Below, piece after piece: positions 33,945 through 44,146 of a stretch of 64,000 bases of DNA. The position numbers and the translations under genes were made by a program. The stretch is from Marinomonas mediterranea MMB-1 (GTDB lineage: Bacteria; Pseudomonadota; Gammaproteobacteria; Pseudomonadales; Marinomonadaceae). The DNA lies in NCBI RefSeq assembly GCF_000192865.1, contig NC_015276.1, positions 2,666,001 through 2,730,000 on the forward strand, written 5' to 3'. The notes beneath the pieces are model-generated. The model was not told the DNA's origin, did no database searches, and was given only the letters and a program-made list of their open reading frames with translations. The stretch's first letter is position 1. Each line of letters begins with the position of its first letter.

Positions 33945-35272
33945 TGCCAGCACCGTTACTCAGCATTGCTTCCTCAGAAGAATGGACAGAACAAGCAGAT
34001 GCCGTTGTCATTGGCGGCGGTATTATTGGTGTCTGCACCGCTTATTTTCTTGCAAGAGAAGGTATGAAAGTCGCGTTGCTTGAAAAAGGTCGAATTGGTG
34101 CAGAACAATCAAGTCGAAATTGGGGATGGTGTCGCCAACAGAATCGCGACGCACGAGAGCTCCCGCTTGCGACAAAGAGTTTGGATCTTTGGGAAGAAAT
34201 CGCCAAAGACATTGATCAGGATTTAGGCTTCCGTCGTTGTGGGCTATTGTATTTATCAGACAATGAAGCCGAACTCGACAGCTGGAGTCGCTGGCGGGAC
34301 TTCGCTAAAGGCGAAGGCGTCATTACCCATATGCTCACCTCACAAGAAGCCAATTCACGCGGAAAAGCAACCAACAAACCTTGGCAAGGTGGCGTATTTT
34401 CGCCATCAGATGGCATCGCTGACCCAGCCAAGGCGGCACCGTTAATTGCACAAGGTGCCAGTGAAAAATACAACTGTCATATACATCAGTTCTGCGCTGC
34501 ACGAGGCGTCGAAACAGAAGCCGGTAAAGTAACAGGCGTGATTACCGAAAAAGGCGTCATAAAGACAAATCAGGTCATTATGGCGGGCGGCGCATGGGCG
34601 TCTTCTTTCTGTAAACAACTGGGAATTCGCTTCCCACAATCGGCTGTCCGCTCCTCGATTCTATCTGTTATGCCAGGCGCAATGAGCATTCCAGATGCGA
34701 TGCATACGTCCCAAATATCTGTGACTAAGCGCGGCGATGGCGGCTACACTCTGGCCATTTCAGGCACGGCAAATGTGGATGTCACACCGCAGCAAATGCG
34801 GTTTGCAACTCACTTTTTGCCCATGTTTGCTAAGCGGTGGAAAGTACTTTCACCTGGTGATTTACAAGGATGGCTGTCTGGACACGAGACAAGATCCTCA
34901 TGGTCAATGGACCAACCGACACCCATGGAAAAAAATCGCATCCTAGACCCTAGACCATCTAAAAAGTTAATCCACGAAACGTTAAGACGTGCTCGTCAAA
35001 TGCTCCCAGAACTGGGCTCTATTCCTATGCAAGCATCATGGGCTGGGTACATAGACAGCACTCCGGATGGTGTGCCTGTTATTGATCAATCAAGCAACAT
35101 TCAGGGCTTCACCCTAGCGGCTGGTTTTTCAGGGCATGGCTTTGGCATAGGACCAGGAGTTGGGCGCTTAATTAGTGAGTTAATTGTCGGCAAAGAGACG
35201 TTTGTCAACCACCAGCAATATCAGCTAAACAGATTGAACAAAAGCGCATGGGGGAAAGTGTCCGAGTTTTAA
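33944..35272 (+). CDS. FAD-dependent oxidoreductase, DAO family
   Basis: A 442-residue DAO-type flavoprotein. The Rossmann motif is VVIGGGIIGVCTAYFLARE (~21-40), followed by GAEQSSRNWGWCRQQNRD. The C-terminal GFTLAAGFSGHGFGIGPGVG binds FAD. Such enzymes oxidise secondary or D-amino acids with electrons passed to O2 or the respiratory chain. Its translational coupling to the AstE-like hydrolase suggests oxidation of the deacylated product. It is followed by a bidirectional terminator. Confidence 0.88.
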   Translation: MPAPLLSIASSEEWTEQADAVVIGGGIIGVCTAYFLAREGMKVALLEKGRIGAEQSSRNWGWCRQQNRDARELPLATKSLDLWEEIAKDIDQDLGFRRCGLLYLSDNEAELDSWSRWRDFAKGEGVITHMLTSQEANSRGKATNKPWQGGVFSPSDGIADPAKAAPLIAQGASEKYNCHIHQFCAARGVETEAGKVTGVITEKGVIKTNQVIMAGGAWASSFCKQLGIRFPQSAVRSSILSVMPGAMSIPDAMHTSQISVTKRGDGGYTLAISGTANVDVTPQQMRFATHFLPMFAKRWKVLSPGDLQGWLSGHETRSSWSMDQPTPMEKNRILDPRPSKKLIHETLRRARQMLPELGSIPMQASWAGYIDSTPDGVPVIDQSSNIQGFTLAAGFSGHGFGIGPGVGRLISELIVGKETFVNHQQYQLNRLNKSAWGKVSEF

Positions 35273-35296
35273 TCTTGCCAATTTGTTTTTGCGCAC

Positions 35297-35336
35297 AAAA
35301 AAAGCTCAGGGAGTAAACCTCTCCTGAGCTTTTTTA
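35297..35336. terminator. Bidirectional rho-independent terminator
   Basis: AAAAAAGCTCAGG and CCTGAGCTTTTTT pair into a strong hairpin with A/T runs on both sides. It lies between two convergent genes, the FAD oxidoreductase and the PRPP-synthetase-like gene. Confidence 0.88.
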
Positions 35337-35375
35337 TTCACGTTTAAAATAGAACGTTTTTAAACCGCGCCTAAT

Positions 35376-36590
35376 TTACTTAGACTTAAGTTCATGAAGT
35401 TCTTCACTGAACCAAATCTTACGCTTGAAACGAGGGTTTTTAGAAGACATATCAATCTTGTAAGGGTTAAGTTCTTGATTGTCAGGCAGGTCAAGAATAT
35501 TGCACAGCTCTTGCGCTAACCATTTCTCTACTTTCAGAACCACCATTTTCTTACGCAAACGCCCTTGCTCGTCTCGGTTTAAGATCGTTGGCAAGGTGTT
35601 GAGTGTTAGGATCTCGCCCAATGATGGGTGTGCCATCTTTTGGCGTCCTTCGTCACTCGCGTAAAAATGCGATACTGCGAACACCATACGCTTAGGATTG
35701 ATTTGTTGTAAGAACTGACAAGATTTAACCACTGTTGACCCAGTACGCACCATATCATCAAACAAAATGATACTTGCGCCTTCCAAGCCATCAAACGTGT
35801 GCTCGCTTTCCTTGTGCAACGTAATTTCAACTTTGCGTTCCGCAGTGCGTTCTTTGTCTAGCATGATGAACTTGGCTTTGCTAAGGCCCAGCTTAGCAAA
35901 CATTTCTTTTACGAAATCACGCGCGCCTTTGTCAGGAGCACAAAGTACCAAACCTTCGCCATCTTCACCGTACTGCAAAATATCCGAGTTAAGCAAATAG
36001 TGAGCGTAGATTTCATAAGGAATCAAGTTGTGGAAGTCGCCTTCAAACACTTCTGAGAACATCTTTTGAACGGACTCAGAATGGTTATGAATCGTCATGA
36101 CCGTATCAACACCCGCTAACTTAAGCATTTGAGCATAAAGTTTCGCAGTGAAAGGCTGGCCGTCGAATTTCTTAATGTCTTGGATATCACGTTCAAAGCT
36201 GGTTTCACCCAAATCTTTATGAGCACCACGGTCTTGAGCACTGTAGAACAAATCAGGTTCAACGAGAATAACACGCTGCGCGCCGTTTTCCTTCGCCGCA
36301 CGAGCGATGATTAAGTTTGCCATCGCTAATTCTTGGCGACTTTTAACGTATCCTGCGGTGCTAACAATGATGACTGCTTTGCCTTCTAGCGACACACCAA
36401 TATTTTCGAAATCCGTTTCATCCGAGATAAATCGAGGACAAAACTCTGAATTCATGAACTGTTTCATGCTGATCAGGTCAGCAATGTCATCGTGCTGGCC
36501 CATTGCGTAGGCAACATCAATAGCGAATGGATTATCAGAAGAGTTACTAACAACGACAACATTAGTTGACTGACTGGTCGACAAAGTCAT
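35376..36590 (-). CDS. PRPP-synthetase-like/phosphoribosyltransferase-fold protein
   Basis: A 404-residue protein, clearly longer than ordinary ribose-phosphate pyrophosphokinase (~315). It keeps the two-domain outline of the family (RVILVEPDLFYSAQDR, GQPFTAKLYAQMLKLAGVDTVMTIHNHS, VLCAPDKGARDF) and a phosphate-binding loop ILFDDMVRTGSTVV. The loop reads more like a general phosphoribosyltransferase PRPP loop than the usual Prs sequence. A ~60-residue C-terminal extension is unlike Prs. It could be a divergent Prs or a paralogue with another role. It is not near other nucleotide genes. Confidence 0.75.
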   Translation of the reverse strand: MTLSTSQSTNVVVVSNSSDNPFAIDVAYAMGQHDDIADLISMKQFMNSEFCPRFISDETDFENIGVSLEGKAVIIVSTAGYVKSRQELAMANLIIARAAKENGAQRVILVEPDLFYSAQDRGAHKDLGETSFERDIQDIKKFDGQPFTAKLYAQMLKLAGVDTVMTIHNHSESVQKMFSEVFEGDFHNLIPYEIYAHYLLNSDILQYGEDGEGLVLCAPDKGARDFVKEMFAKLGLSKAKFIMLDKERTAERKVEITLHKESEHTFDGLEGASIILFDDMVRTGSTVVKSCQFLQQINPKRMVFAVSHFYASDEGRQKMAHPSLGEILTLNTLPTILNRDEQGRLRKKMVVLKVEKWLAQELCNILDLPDNQELNPYKIDMSSKNPRFKRKIWFSEELHELKSK

Positions 36591-36750
36591 GAACGATCCT
36601 TAGCGAAGGGATAGGGAATTTGCGCAGATTTTAATACTTGTTCACTCATTACGATAGACCTGAATTGGCATAATTTGAAAATTCTCATCGCAATTTATGC
36701 CAAGCCTACATTATAAAAACGAGTGCGAATCATTATCACACATAAATAGA

Positions 36751-37194
36751 CTATTTTTTAACCACCTCTGTTTGCTCGATAAAATACTGATCGCGATACT
36801 GACGAGGCGTCATGCCGCAAATTTTTTTAAAATGTTTTGCCAGATGGCTTTGATCAAAAAAACCAACCTCCCCTGCAACCTGTGTCGGCCTATGGCCTTT
36901 TTTAATCAAGGATTGAGCTGCACGGATTCTGACCTGACAAACGTATTGATAAGGGGACACATCAAAATGGGCGCGAAACTGCTTAGCAAAACTAAAGCGG
37001 CTCATGTTGAGCAAAGCCGCTAAATCATCCAAAGAAATAGGGTCTCGATAATATTGATCAATGTGTTTTTTTGCGAGATCTATCGCGCTACCTGACGTTT
37101 GTAAGTCATTCCGCTCTTTGTAAAGATTCGCCGCTTCTCTATGGCCATTCTGGGGGAATGCGCTGCTTTGCTCAACATAGCCTATTAAACTCAT
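36751..37194 (-). CDS. AraC-family regulator, DNA-binding domain only
   Basis: A 147-residue protein that is mostly the two-helix-turn-helix AraC domain (~45-140; ISLDDLAALLNMSRFSFAKQF, then PTQVAGEVGFFDQSHLAKHF and GMTPRQYRDQ). The usual ligand-binding domain is absent; only ~40 residues precede the DNA-binding part. It starts 7 nt after the ABC ATPase gene ends, so it is probably the last gene of that operon and may feed back on it. Confidence 0.88.
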   Translation of the reverse strand: MSLIGYVEQSSAFPQNGHREAANLYKERNDLQTSGSAIDLAKKHIDQYYRDPISLDDLAALLNMSRFSFAKQFRAHFDVSPYQYVCQVRIRAAQSLIKKGHRPTQVAGEVGFFDQSHLAKHFKKICGMTPRQYRDQYFIEQTEVVKK

Positions 37195-37201
37195 ACGCCC
37201 A

Positions 37202-39085
37202 CTACCTTATAAAACTAACCGCTTGTCGATAAGGATCACGCTGCTCGTTCTCCGAGCCATCACCAACCTCAATGGGATCAGAGAAGTCTTTATGACAAAG
37301 AACTTGCCGACCACCAGCAAATCTTGTTCTAGCAGGGACAATCTGATTACACTTTCCTTCTATACGTGCTGAGCAGCGAGATAAGAACCGACACAGTTCA
37401 ACGCCGGCTTTCGGCGTGCTTATTATTGGCAGCGTTTGGTGGTTCGCATGAGCGGTCTCCAGCCAACCTTGGCGCATTTCAGGCACGGAATTGATCAACA
37501 AATCCGTATAAGGGTGTCGTGCTCCTTTTGCTAACGCACTTGACGTGAATAACTCGCCTTTCGCTTGCTCAACTTTCGCTCCTGAGTACAACACAACCAC
37601 TTCGTCACAAATGGATTGTACGGTTCGAATATCGTGACTGATAAAGAGATACGATAAATTGAGTTTCTTTCTGAGATCAGCCATTAACTCAAGAATAGCA
37701 GCACCAACAACCGTATCTAATGCGGAAGTTACCTCATCACAGAGAATAACGTCTGGTTCTGCAGCCAATGCACGCGCTAAGTTGATACGCTGTTTTTGAC
37801 CTCCAGACAATTCGGTAGGACGTCTATCAGCAATACTTGAAGGCAACTGAACCAAAGCAAGCAACTCCGCCACACGCTCATCCGCTTGTTTTCCTTTCAT
37901 CCCATGATAAAAAGCCAAGGGGCGAGATAATATTGCCCCTATCGTAAGCCTAGGATTGAGCGCTGTGTCCGCATTCTGAAAAACATATTGAACGCGGCGC
38001 AACTGTTCTTTTGTTCTACCTTCTAAGGTATCGCTTAGGCGTTCTCCGTCGAGAAAGATATCCCCCTGCGAACGCGCATTCAAGCCAACGACAGTTCTAG
38101 CAAACGTCGTTTTACCCGAACCAGATTCACCGATCACACCGATCGTCTGGCCGCGCTCTATTGTTAGGTCAATATCGTGTAACACTGGGACGCCTTTAAC
38201 GAATTCCACTTCTAGATGTTTCACTTCCAAAAGTGGTGGCGCGCTGCGCTTACTAGATGGTTTAGCAACCGACGTATCGCGTCTACTACTAGAAGACCCT
38301 TCATGTCGCATTGCTTTAAGCAAGCTAGCAGTATACTCGTGCTTTGGCGCCATTAAGATCTCACTCGTGGTGCTATTTTCTTTAATTTCACCGTTTTTCA
38401 AGACAATAATTCGATCAGCCATTTGTGCTACAACGGCGAGATCGTGCGATACATAAATCGCAGTCGTATTTCGCTCTCTTACCACTTTTTTAAATGCGTT
38501 TAACACTTCAATTTGTGTCGTCACATCAAGAGCCGTCGTCGGTTCGTCTAATATCACCAACTCAGGATCCGTAATAAGTGCCATTGCCGCCATAAGACGC
38601 TGAAGTTGGCCGCCTGACACCTGATGAGGGTAACGTTCACCAATATGATCAGGATCAGGCAATGCCAATTCATGAAACAGTGCTGTCGCTTTGGCCTCCG
38701 CTTCTTGGCGAGTAGCCGTTTTATGGATCATCGCGCTTTCAATCACCTGATCCATAATCGTTCTAGCTGGGTTAAACGCCGCTGCGGCACTTTGCGCAAT
38801 GTAGGATACGGTTCGGCCGCGTACCTTAAGCAATTGCCCAGTGGACATAGAAAGAATATCCTGCTCTGCAACAGAGACCGTTCCACCTACAATGTGACAA
38901 CCTTGACGTGCGTACCCCATAAGTGACAAAGCTATCGTCGTTTTACCGGAGCCAGACTCGCCAATTAAAGCCAGTACTTCACCTTTATTGAGGCTGAAGT
39001 CCACGCCTTTCACGATTGGGATTTCCACCCCCTTTTGAGGGCGAACGGCGACTTGTAAATTCTTTACGTCAACAAGCGTTTCCAT
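37202..39085 (-). CDS. Dipeptide-type ABC importer, fused double ATP-binding protein
   Basis: A 627-residue fusion of the two ATPases (DppD- and DppF-like) of a peptide/nickel-class importer. Each half has Walker A (GESGSGKTT), a signature (VSGGQLQRLMAAMAL; LSGGQKQRINLARAL) and Walker B (LVILDEPTTALD; VILCDEVTSALD). The oligopeptide-transporter C-terminal motif with cysteines (CRFLSRCSARIEGKCNQ) follows. ATG 39085 has GGAG 7 nt ahead and is preferred to a longer frame inside the permease. It lies 1 nt from the permease gene. Confidence 0.9.
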   Translation of the reverse strand: METLVDVKNLQVAVRPQKGVEIPIVKGVDFSLNKGEVLALIGESGSGKTTIALSLMGYARQGCHIVGGTVSVAEQDILSMSTGQLLKVRGRTVSYIAQSAAAAFNPARTIMDQVIESAMIHKTATRQEAEAKATALFHELALPDPDHIGERYPHQVSGGQLQRLMAAMALITDPELVILDEPTTALDVTTQIEVLNAFKKVVRERNTTAIYVSHDLAVVAQMADRIIVLKNGEIKENSTTSEILMAPKHEYTASLLKAMRHEGSSSSRRDTSVAKPSSKRSAPPLLEVKHLEVEFVKGVPVLHDIDLTIERGQTIGVIGESGSGKTTFARTVVGLNARSQGDIFLDGERLSDTLEGRTKEQLRRVQYVFQNADTALNPRLTIGAILSRPLAFYHGMKGKQADERVAELLALVQLPSSIADRRPTELSGGQKQRINLARALAAEPDVILCDEVTSALDTVVGAAILELMADLRKKLNLSYLFISHDIRTVQSICDEVVVLYSGAKVEQAKGELFTSSALAKGARHPYTDLLINSVPEMRQGWLETAHANHQTLPIISTPKAGVELCRFLSRCSARIEGKCNQIVPARTRFAGGRQVLCHKDFSDPIEVGDGSENEQRDPYRQAVSFIR

Positions 39086-39086
39086 A

Positions 39087-39941
39087 TCAATGCTCCTTCT
39101 CGTGATCAGGTTTAACGCCAAGACTGTCGATTAACAAGTTGACACCGATAGTAAGTGTTGCAATCGCCACTGCGGGAGCGACCACAGCGGGAGCACCTTC
39201 ACCAAGGCCGAGTATATTTTCTCGAACAAGTGATCCCCAATCGGCTTCTGGAGGTTGAATACCAAGTCCTAAAAAGCTCATAGAACTTAACAGTAAAACG
39301 ATAAAAACAAATCGCAATCCAAAATCCGTCAGCACTGGACGGAACATATTAGGCAAAACTTCTTTGAATATAATATAGGGCGTTGACTCGCCTCGAAGAC
39401 GCGCCACTTGAATAAAATCTAACGTCATTACGTTCACAGCAAGCGAGCGAGCAATACGAAAGCTTCCCGGCATGTAAGCAATCGCCGCGGTAATAATTAA
39501 CAGAGGTACTGATGAGCCAAATGACGCCACCATGATCAATGCGAACATTTTACTGGGAATCGAAATCAAAGCGTCTTGTGTACGGCTGATCGTCGCATCA
39601 ATCCAACCGCTGTTTGCCGCTGCAATAAGTCCAGAAACCACACCAGCAACACAGGCACTTACCGTCGCCATCAAGGCAACACCAATAGTGTACGGAGTGC
39701 CATGTAATATTCGGCTTAGCATATCTCGGCCTAAATAATCTGATCCAAGGGGAAACTCTGACGTCATTGGGCCAAACACATCATAACTAACAAATGCATT
39801 GGCATCATGCGGCGATACAAATGGCCCTATGACCGCCATTACTAGCCAAAAGCCAACTAAAGAGAACCCTACCACGGCACCAAAAGAGCGCGTCGCTGTT
39901 GATAGAATTTGTGTAAATATTGACGTCGTTGCCGTACTCAT
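39087..39941 (-). CDS. Dipeptide-type ABC importer permease (DppC-like)
   Basis: A 284-residue permease with about six membrane segments. The N-terminal PFVSPHDANAF and GSDYLGRDMLSRILHGTPYTIG are DppC/OppC marks, as is the EAA-type loop ARLRGESTPYIIFKEVLPN. It overlaps the DppB-like gene by 4 bp (ATGA), giving coupled translation, and is followed directly by the fused ATPase gene. Confidence 0.92.
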   Translation of the reverse strand: MSTATTSIFTQILSTATRSFGAVVGFSLVGFWLVMAVIGPFVSPHDANAFVSYDVFGPMTSEFPLGSDYLGRDMLSRILHGTPYTIGVALMATVSACVAGVVSGLIAAANSGWIDATISRTQDALISIPSKMFALIMVASFGSSVPLLIITAAIAYMPGSFRIARSLAVNVMTLDFIQVARLRGESTPYIIFKEVLPNMFRPVLTDFGLRFVFIVLLLSSMSFLGLGIQPPEADWGSLVRENILGLGEGAPAVVAPAVAIATLTIGVNLLIDSLGVKPDHEKEH

Positions 39942-40891
39942 TTACGTAACCTCGGATTCGATACAATCTCGCAGATGTCTGCGATTAAAACTAAAATTAG
40001 ATACCCAAAACAAAAAAGCATGGCGCACGCTTGTACCAATGGCATATCGCGGGTTGTGACAGAGTTCAGCATCAAAGTTGCGATGCCAGGGTAATTAAAA
40101 ATGGATTCCACGATGATAACGCCCCCTAACAAGTAGGACAGGCTTAACGCAATCGCGTTGGCAATGGGGCCAATAGCATTAGGCAGAGCGTGAAGCAAAA
40201 CGATACGTATTGAAGACGCCCCTTTTAACATCGCCATTTCAACATAAGGAGAGCTCAGTTGATCAATGACGGCGGCACGGGTCATTCTGGCCATTTGAGC
40301 GACCAGTACGCAGCAAAGCGTCAAAACGGGCATTGCATAGGCTCTCACCATTTCAGAAAAGCTCGCGTCGTCGGAGATATGAGAAAGCGCTGACAACCAG
40401 CCAAGTTTCACTGCAAAAATAAGCACGGCGATCGTCGCAATTAAAAACTCAGGAACAGATACAGAGAAAACGGCAAACATATTGCTGTAACGATCAAAGG
40501 CAGAACCGCGATACATAGCCGAAAAAATGCCAATAAAAAGCGCGACCGGAACGGATACAAGTGTTGCTGCTGCCGCGAGTTTAAGCGACGCAGGTAACCT
40601 TCCTCCAATTAACTCGGTAATGGGCATCCCATTTACCAAAGACGTGCCTGGGTCACCGACAAGTAAGCCGCCCAACCAATCAATGTATCGGATATAAACA
40701 GGTTGATCCAACCCGAACTCTGCTCGAAGCGCTGCAAGCGTTTCAGGCGTTGCCGATTGCCCAAGCATCTCTTGTGCTGCGTCGCCAGGCAATAAGCTGG
40801 TAATGGTGAAAACGACGATGGATACGATAAAAAGTGTGAGTACACCAATACCAAGTCGATTCACGATTAACCGTGCGATAGTACTATTCAT
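39938..40891 (-). CDS. Dipeptide-type ABC importer permease (DppB-like)
   Basis: A 317-residue permease. The opening RLGIGVLTLFIVSIVVFTITSLLPGDAAQ and the LGLDQPVYIRYIDWLGG-type segment (FGLDQPVYIRYIDWLGG) are characteristic of DppB. The loop EMAMLKGASSIRIVLLHALPNA contacts the ATPase. It is between the binding-protein gene (123-nt gap) and the DppC-like gene. Confidence 0.92.
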   Translation of the reverse strand: MNSTIARLIVNRLGIGVLTLFIVSIVVFTITSLLPGDAAQEMLGQSATPETLAALRAEFGLDQPVYIRYIDWLGGLLVGDPGTSLVNGMPITELIGGRLPASLKLAAAATLVSVPVALFIGIFSAMYRGSAFDRYSNMFAVFSVSVPEFLIATIAVLIFAVKLGWLSALSHISDDASFSEMVRAYAMPVLTLCCVLVAQMARMTRAAVIDQLSSPYVEMAMLKGASSIRIVLLHALPNAIGPIANAIALSLSYLLGGVIIVESIFNYPGIATLMLNSVTTRDMPLVQACAMLFCFGYLILVLIADICEIVSNPRLRK

Positions 40892-41013
40892 TGTTCACCT
40901 ATGATCAAATTTAAAGCGTGTGCCGGGTTAGCTCATATCATTAACTAACTCGGCACATTGCTTATGCAATTTTCAGGCTGCTCTTCACAACCTTGGTACA
41001 TACTGGAGGTTTT

Positions 41014-42624
41014 TTACGCTTCCAGCCAAACCTGATCGGCAAACATGTACCCCATAAAACCACCCAAAGGATGTGGAGTATAGCCACCAATTTTACTGTT
41101 GTACGCGTCAATAATACTGTTGAATTGAGGAATACAAACGCCACAGTGCTGATTCACCAATACTTGCATATCGCCATACATTTGTTTGCGTTTCGTCTCG
41201 TTTGTTTCACCACGAGCAGCAAGCAAAAGCTGATCGAATTGCTTGTTTTGCCAACCTGACTCGTTCCAGCTCGCATCTGACTGATAGAACATACTAAAGA
41301 CCAAATCCGCGGTCGGGCGCGCATTGATGTTAGAGAAGCCCATTGGATCTTTCATCCAATGATTTGACCAGTAGCCATCCGCAGGGACGCGTTTAATATC
41401 TAACTTTAGACCCGCCTGTTGAGCAGACAACTGAAGAATCTGAGCAACCTCTACCGAGTTATCTGCCGCTGTGGAAGCGACAATAGGTAAGCTTTTACCC
41501 TTCATGCCTGATTTTTCTAGATAATATTTCGCTTTATCCAAATCAAACTGAGTTTGCGGTAGATCAGCGTTAAAGTAACGGTGATTCGGAGCAATAGGAT
41601 GGTCGTTTGCAATGGTACCGAAACCACGGAAAGCAACATTTCTCATTTGTTCACGATTAAACAAATGTTTCATGGCTTTTACAAAATTAGGGTTTTTAAC
41701 GGGGCCAAAATCGTCACGCAAAACAAGGTCCGTATACGCGCCAGAAGAAGACTCTAATACGGTGCTAATTGGATTTGAGTTAATTCGGCTCACGGAACGA
41801 GGGTTAACCGAGTTAATAATGTGTACATCACCTGACAATAACGCATTGACACGCGCTGCCTCATCAGGAATCGAGAACAACTCGATTTCATCTAAATAAG
41901 GCTGTCCAACTTTCCAGTAAGATTTATTGCGAGAGCCTATCGCACGTACGCCCGGTTTAAACTCTTTAACTTCAAAAGGCCCTGTGCCATTTGCTGAAGA
42001 GAAGTCAGTAGTACCATCACGTACGATCAAGAAATGCGACGTTGCCAACATGGCAGGTAAATCCGCATTGGGAGATAAAAGATGGATATGAACTTCGTGT
42101 TTACCAACGGCTTTGATCACGTCCATTTGAGTCGCCAGTTTCATGACTTTAGACCCGACTTTAGCGTCTTTATGTCGATTTAGGGAATACACGACATCCG
42201 CAGAGGTAAATGACGAGCCATCATGAAAAACGACATCAGTGCGAAGCTTGATGACCCAAGTTTGAGCATCTTTGGTATCAAACGACTCAGCAAGTGACAT
42301 TTTAGGCGTTAAAGACTCATCCATTTGAGTCAAACCATTATAAAACATGTAAGCACGCGCATAGTCTGTCGAGTTAGAGCCTCGTGCTGGATCTAGCGTA
42401 TCCGCCGTTGAGCCGGAAGAGCTCGCAACTTTAAGCTTGCCTCCTCGTTTAGGCTCGGCACCAGCGCCAAACGCAAACGAGGAGCCTGACACCATGGCAC
42501 CAGAACTCGCCGCCACAATCCCGCTCGTCATCATGCCTCGTAATACCTGACGGCGTGATACGCCCTCAATTATTTTATTTGAACCGCTTTGAGCATCAAT
42601 AGGATGTTTCTTTTCGTCTTTCAT
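41014..42624 (-). CDS. Family 5 ABC substrate-binding protein with Tat signal
   Basis: A 536-residue binding protein of the dipeptide/oligopeptide/nickel class (family 5). The N-terminus has a twin-arginine signal (SRRQVLRG at ~24-31) then a hydrophobic segment and KRGGKLKVASSSGSTADTLDPARG, so it is probably exported folded. The YARAYMFYNGLTQMDE and the GTGPFEVKEFKPGVRAIGSRN segments are family marks. Ligand is unknown; nearby oxidase and dehydrogenase genes suggest an amine- or amino-acid-containing compound. Confidence 0.9.
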   Translation of the reverse strand: MKDEKKHPIDAQSGSNKIIEGVSRRQVLRGMMTSGIVAASSGAMVSGSSFAFGAGAEPKRGGKLKVASSSGSTADTLDPARGSNSTDYARAYMFYNGLTQMDESLTPKMSLAESFDTKDAQTWVIKLRTDVVFHDGSSFTSADVVYSLNRHKDAKVGSKVMKLATQMDVIKAVGKHEVHIHLLSPNADLPAMLATSHFLIVRDGTTDFSSANGTGPFEVKEFKPGVRAIGSRNKSYWKVGQPYLDEIELFSIPDEAARVNALLSGDVHIINSVNPRSVSRINSNPISTVLESSSGAYTDLVLRDDFGPVKNPNFVKAMKHLFNREQMRNVAFRGFGTIANDHPIAPNHRYFNADLPQTQFDLDKAKYYLEKSGMKGKSLPIVASTAADNSVEVAQILQLSAQQAGLKLDIKRVPADGYWSNHWMKDPMGFSNINARPTADLVFSMFYQSDASWNESGWQNKQFDQLLLAARGETNETKRKQMYGDMQVLVNQHCGVCIPQFNSIIDAYNSKIGGYTPHPLGGFMGYMFADQVWLEA

Positions 42625-42785
42625 CTATTTGGTTCCTTTTGTAATTGGTACGTTTTTTGTGATTAATTTTTATGTGCCCATTTTCGAATGAGACTTTTTA
42701 TTTAATTCTTTTTTCGTTCTTTTGCGTTCTTTTTACATAGTGCTTTGCTAGCTGCTTTATTAGCGTTTGAAGGCGCTAATAAAGG

Positions 42786-44063
42786 TTAACTAATCATGTC
42801 TTGAAAGCGATAGTACGCTCCAACGAACGGGAGAAACCAAGGTTTCCCAAAGTGCCCTGGCACAGCAGGCCAATCCAGAGTACGCCATGGGTTCGTTGTC
42901 TTTTGGCCAATAATTTGATTCGCCATTATTCGGCCCATATGGGTCGACATTTGAACGCCATGCCCGCTGTAACCGAGTGAATAAAACATGCCGTCATGTT
43001 GACCTGCTCGTGGTAACCGATCGGCCGTCATATCAACCAGACCGCCCCAACAATAGTCAATATTCACGTCTTTTAATCTCGGAAAGGTTTCAATCATGGC
43101 CTTTCTCAATATTCGTCCGCTTTTTTGATCCGAAGTCGGACTAGACATCGCGAAACGCGCACGGCCGCCGAATAAGATTCGATTATCGGGTGTAACCCGA
43201 AAGTAATTCCCAATATTTTTGGTCGTCACGTAGCTTCGTTGATTGATCAAATGCGAGGTCAATATCTCTTGATCAAGCGGTTCTGTCACAACAATAAAAC
43301 TGCCTACAGACACTAAGCGACGTCGAAAATACTGAAACGGGCCCGACGCAGAGCTGCCTGTGGCAAGAAACACATTATCAGCCTGAACACGCCCTCGACT
43401 TGAGGTTAGCGAGTAACGTCCACCAGCGACACGCGCAATATTTGACACAGGGGCATGTTCAAATATTTTTGCGCCATAGCGAACCGCCGCTTCCGCTAAC
43501 CCTTTTCCAAATTTCCCCATGTGCATTTGTGCGCTTGTGGTTTGCAGTAACCCGCCATAAAAACGATCGGTACCTGTTTCCTCACGCACTTGTTCCGCAC
43601 TAAGCAGCTTTACATTTGGATCAACGTCTTTCACTAATCGATCATGAGCACGCGATAAAGCACTAAAGTGAGCTGGCTTCGCAGCCAACTTTAAGCGACC
43701 ATTGCGAGAAAAATCACAATCAATATTTTCTTCGGTAACGAGCTGTTCAACGGTATCTACGGCAGCCAAATACGCTTGGTAGAACTCCGTTGCTTTCTCT
43801 TTCCCAATTTTACTGGCCAGCGCACCATAGTCGTGAGCAAGCCCTGCATTACATTGTCCACCGTTGCGACCAGAAGCTTCCCCTATTACCGTTCCTGCTT
43901 CAAATACAACAACGGAGACGCCTTGTTTCGCCAGCTCAACCGCCGCCGATAACCCTGTATAACCAGCACCAACAATAGCGACATCGTACTGACCTATCGC
44001 AGAACCTTGCTCGCCTTTCGAAAAGGAGCTTACTGAGTCTAACCAGTAGGAACTTAACTTCAT
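42786..44063 (-). CDS. FAD-dependent amine/amino-acid oxidase, PuuB-like
   Basis: A 425-residue DAO-family flavoprotein. The dinucleotide motif is VAIVGAGYTGLSAAVELAK (~29-47), followed by GEASGRNGGQCNAG, which is typical of gamma-glutamylputrescine oxidase PuuB and relatives. Its C-terminal YSLGYSGHGVQMSTHMG completes the FAD site. It would oxidise an amine to an aldehyde, and an aldehyde dehydrogenase gene lies upstream in the same direction. It may be cotranscribed with the importer (161-nt gap). Confidence 0.88.
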   Translation of the reverse strand: MKLSSYWLDSVSSFSKGEQGSAIGQYDVAIVGAGYTGLSAAVELAKQGVSVVVFEAGTVIGEASGRNGGQCNAGLAHDYGALASKIGKEKATEFYQAYLAAVDTVEQLVTEENIDCDFSRNGRLKLAAKPAHFSALSRAHDRLVKDVDPNVKLLSAEQVREETGTDRFYGGLLQTTSAQMHMGKFGKGLAEAAVRYGAKIFEHAPVSNIARVAGGRYSLTSSRGRVQADNVFLATGSSASGPFQYFRRRLVSVGSFIVVTEPLDQEILTSHLINQRSYVTTKNIGNYFRVTPDNRILFGGRARFAMSSPTSDQKSGRILRKAMIETFPRLKDVNIDYCWGGLVDMTADRLPRAGQHDGMFYSLGYSGHGVQMSTHMGRIMANQIIGQKTTNPWRTLDWPAVPGHFGKPWFLPFVGAYYRFQDMIS

Positions 44064-44146
44064 TACCCTTCCTATCTCTATTTATGGTGCTAACATACGT
44101 TAATCTGCTTTATTCGTTGCAGGTAAACACAACCTGCACAAACACC

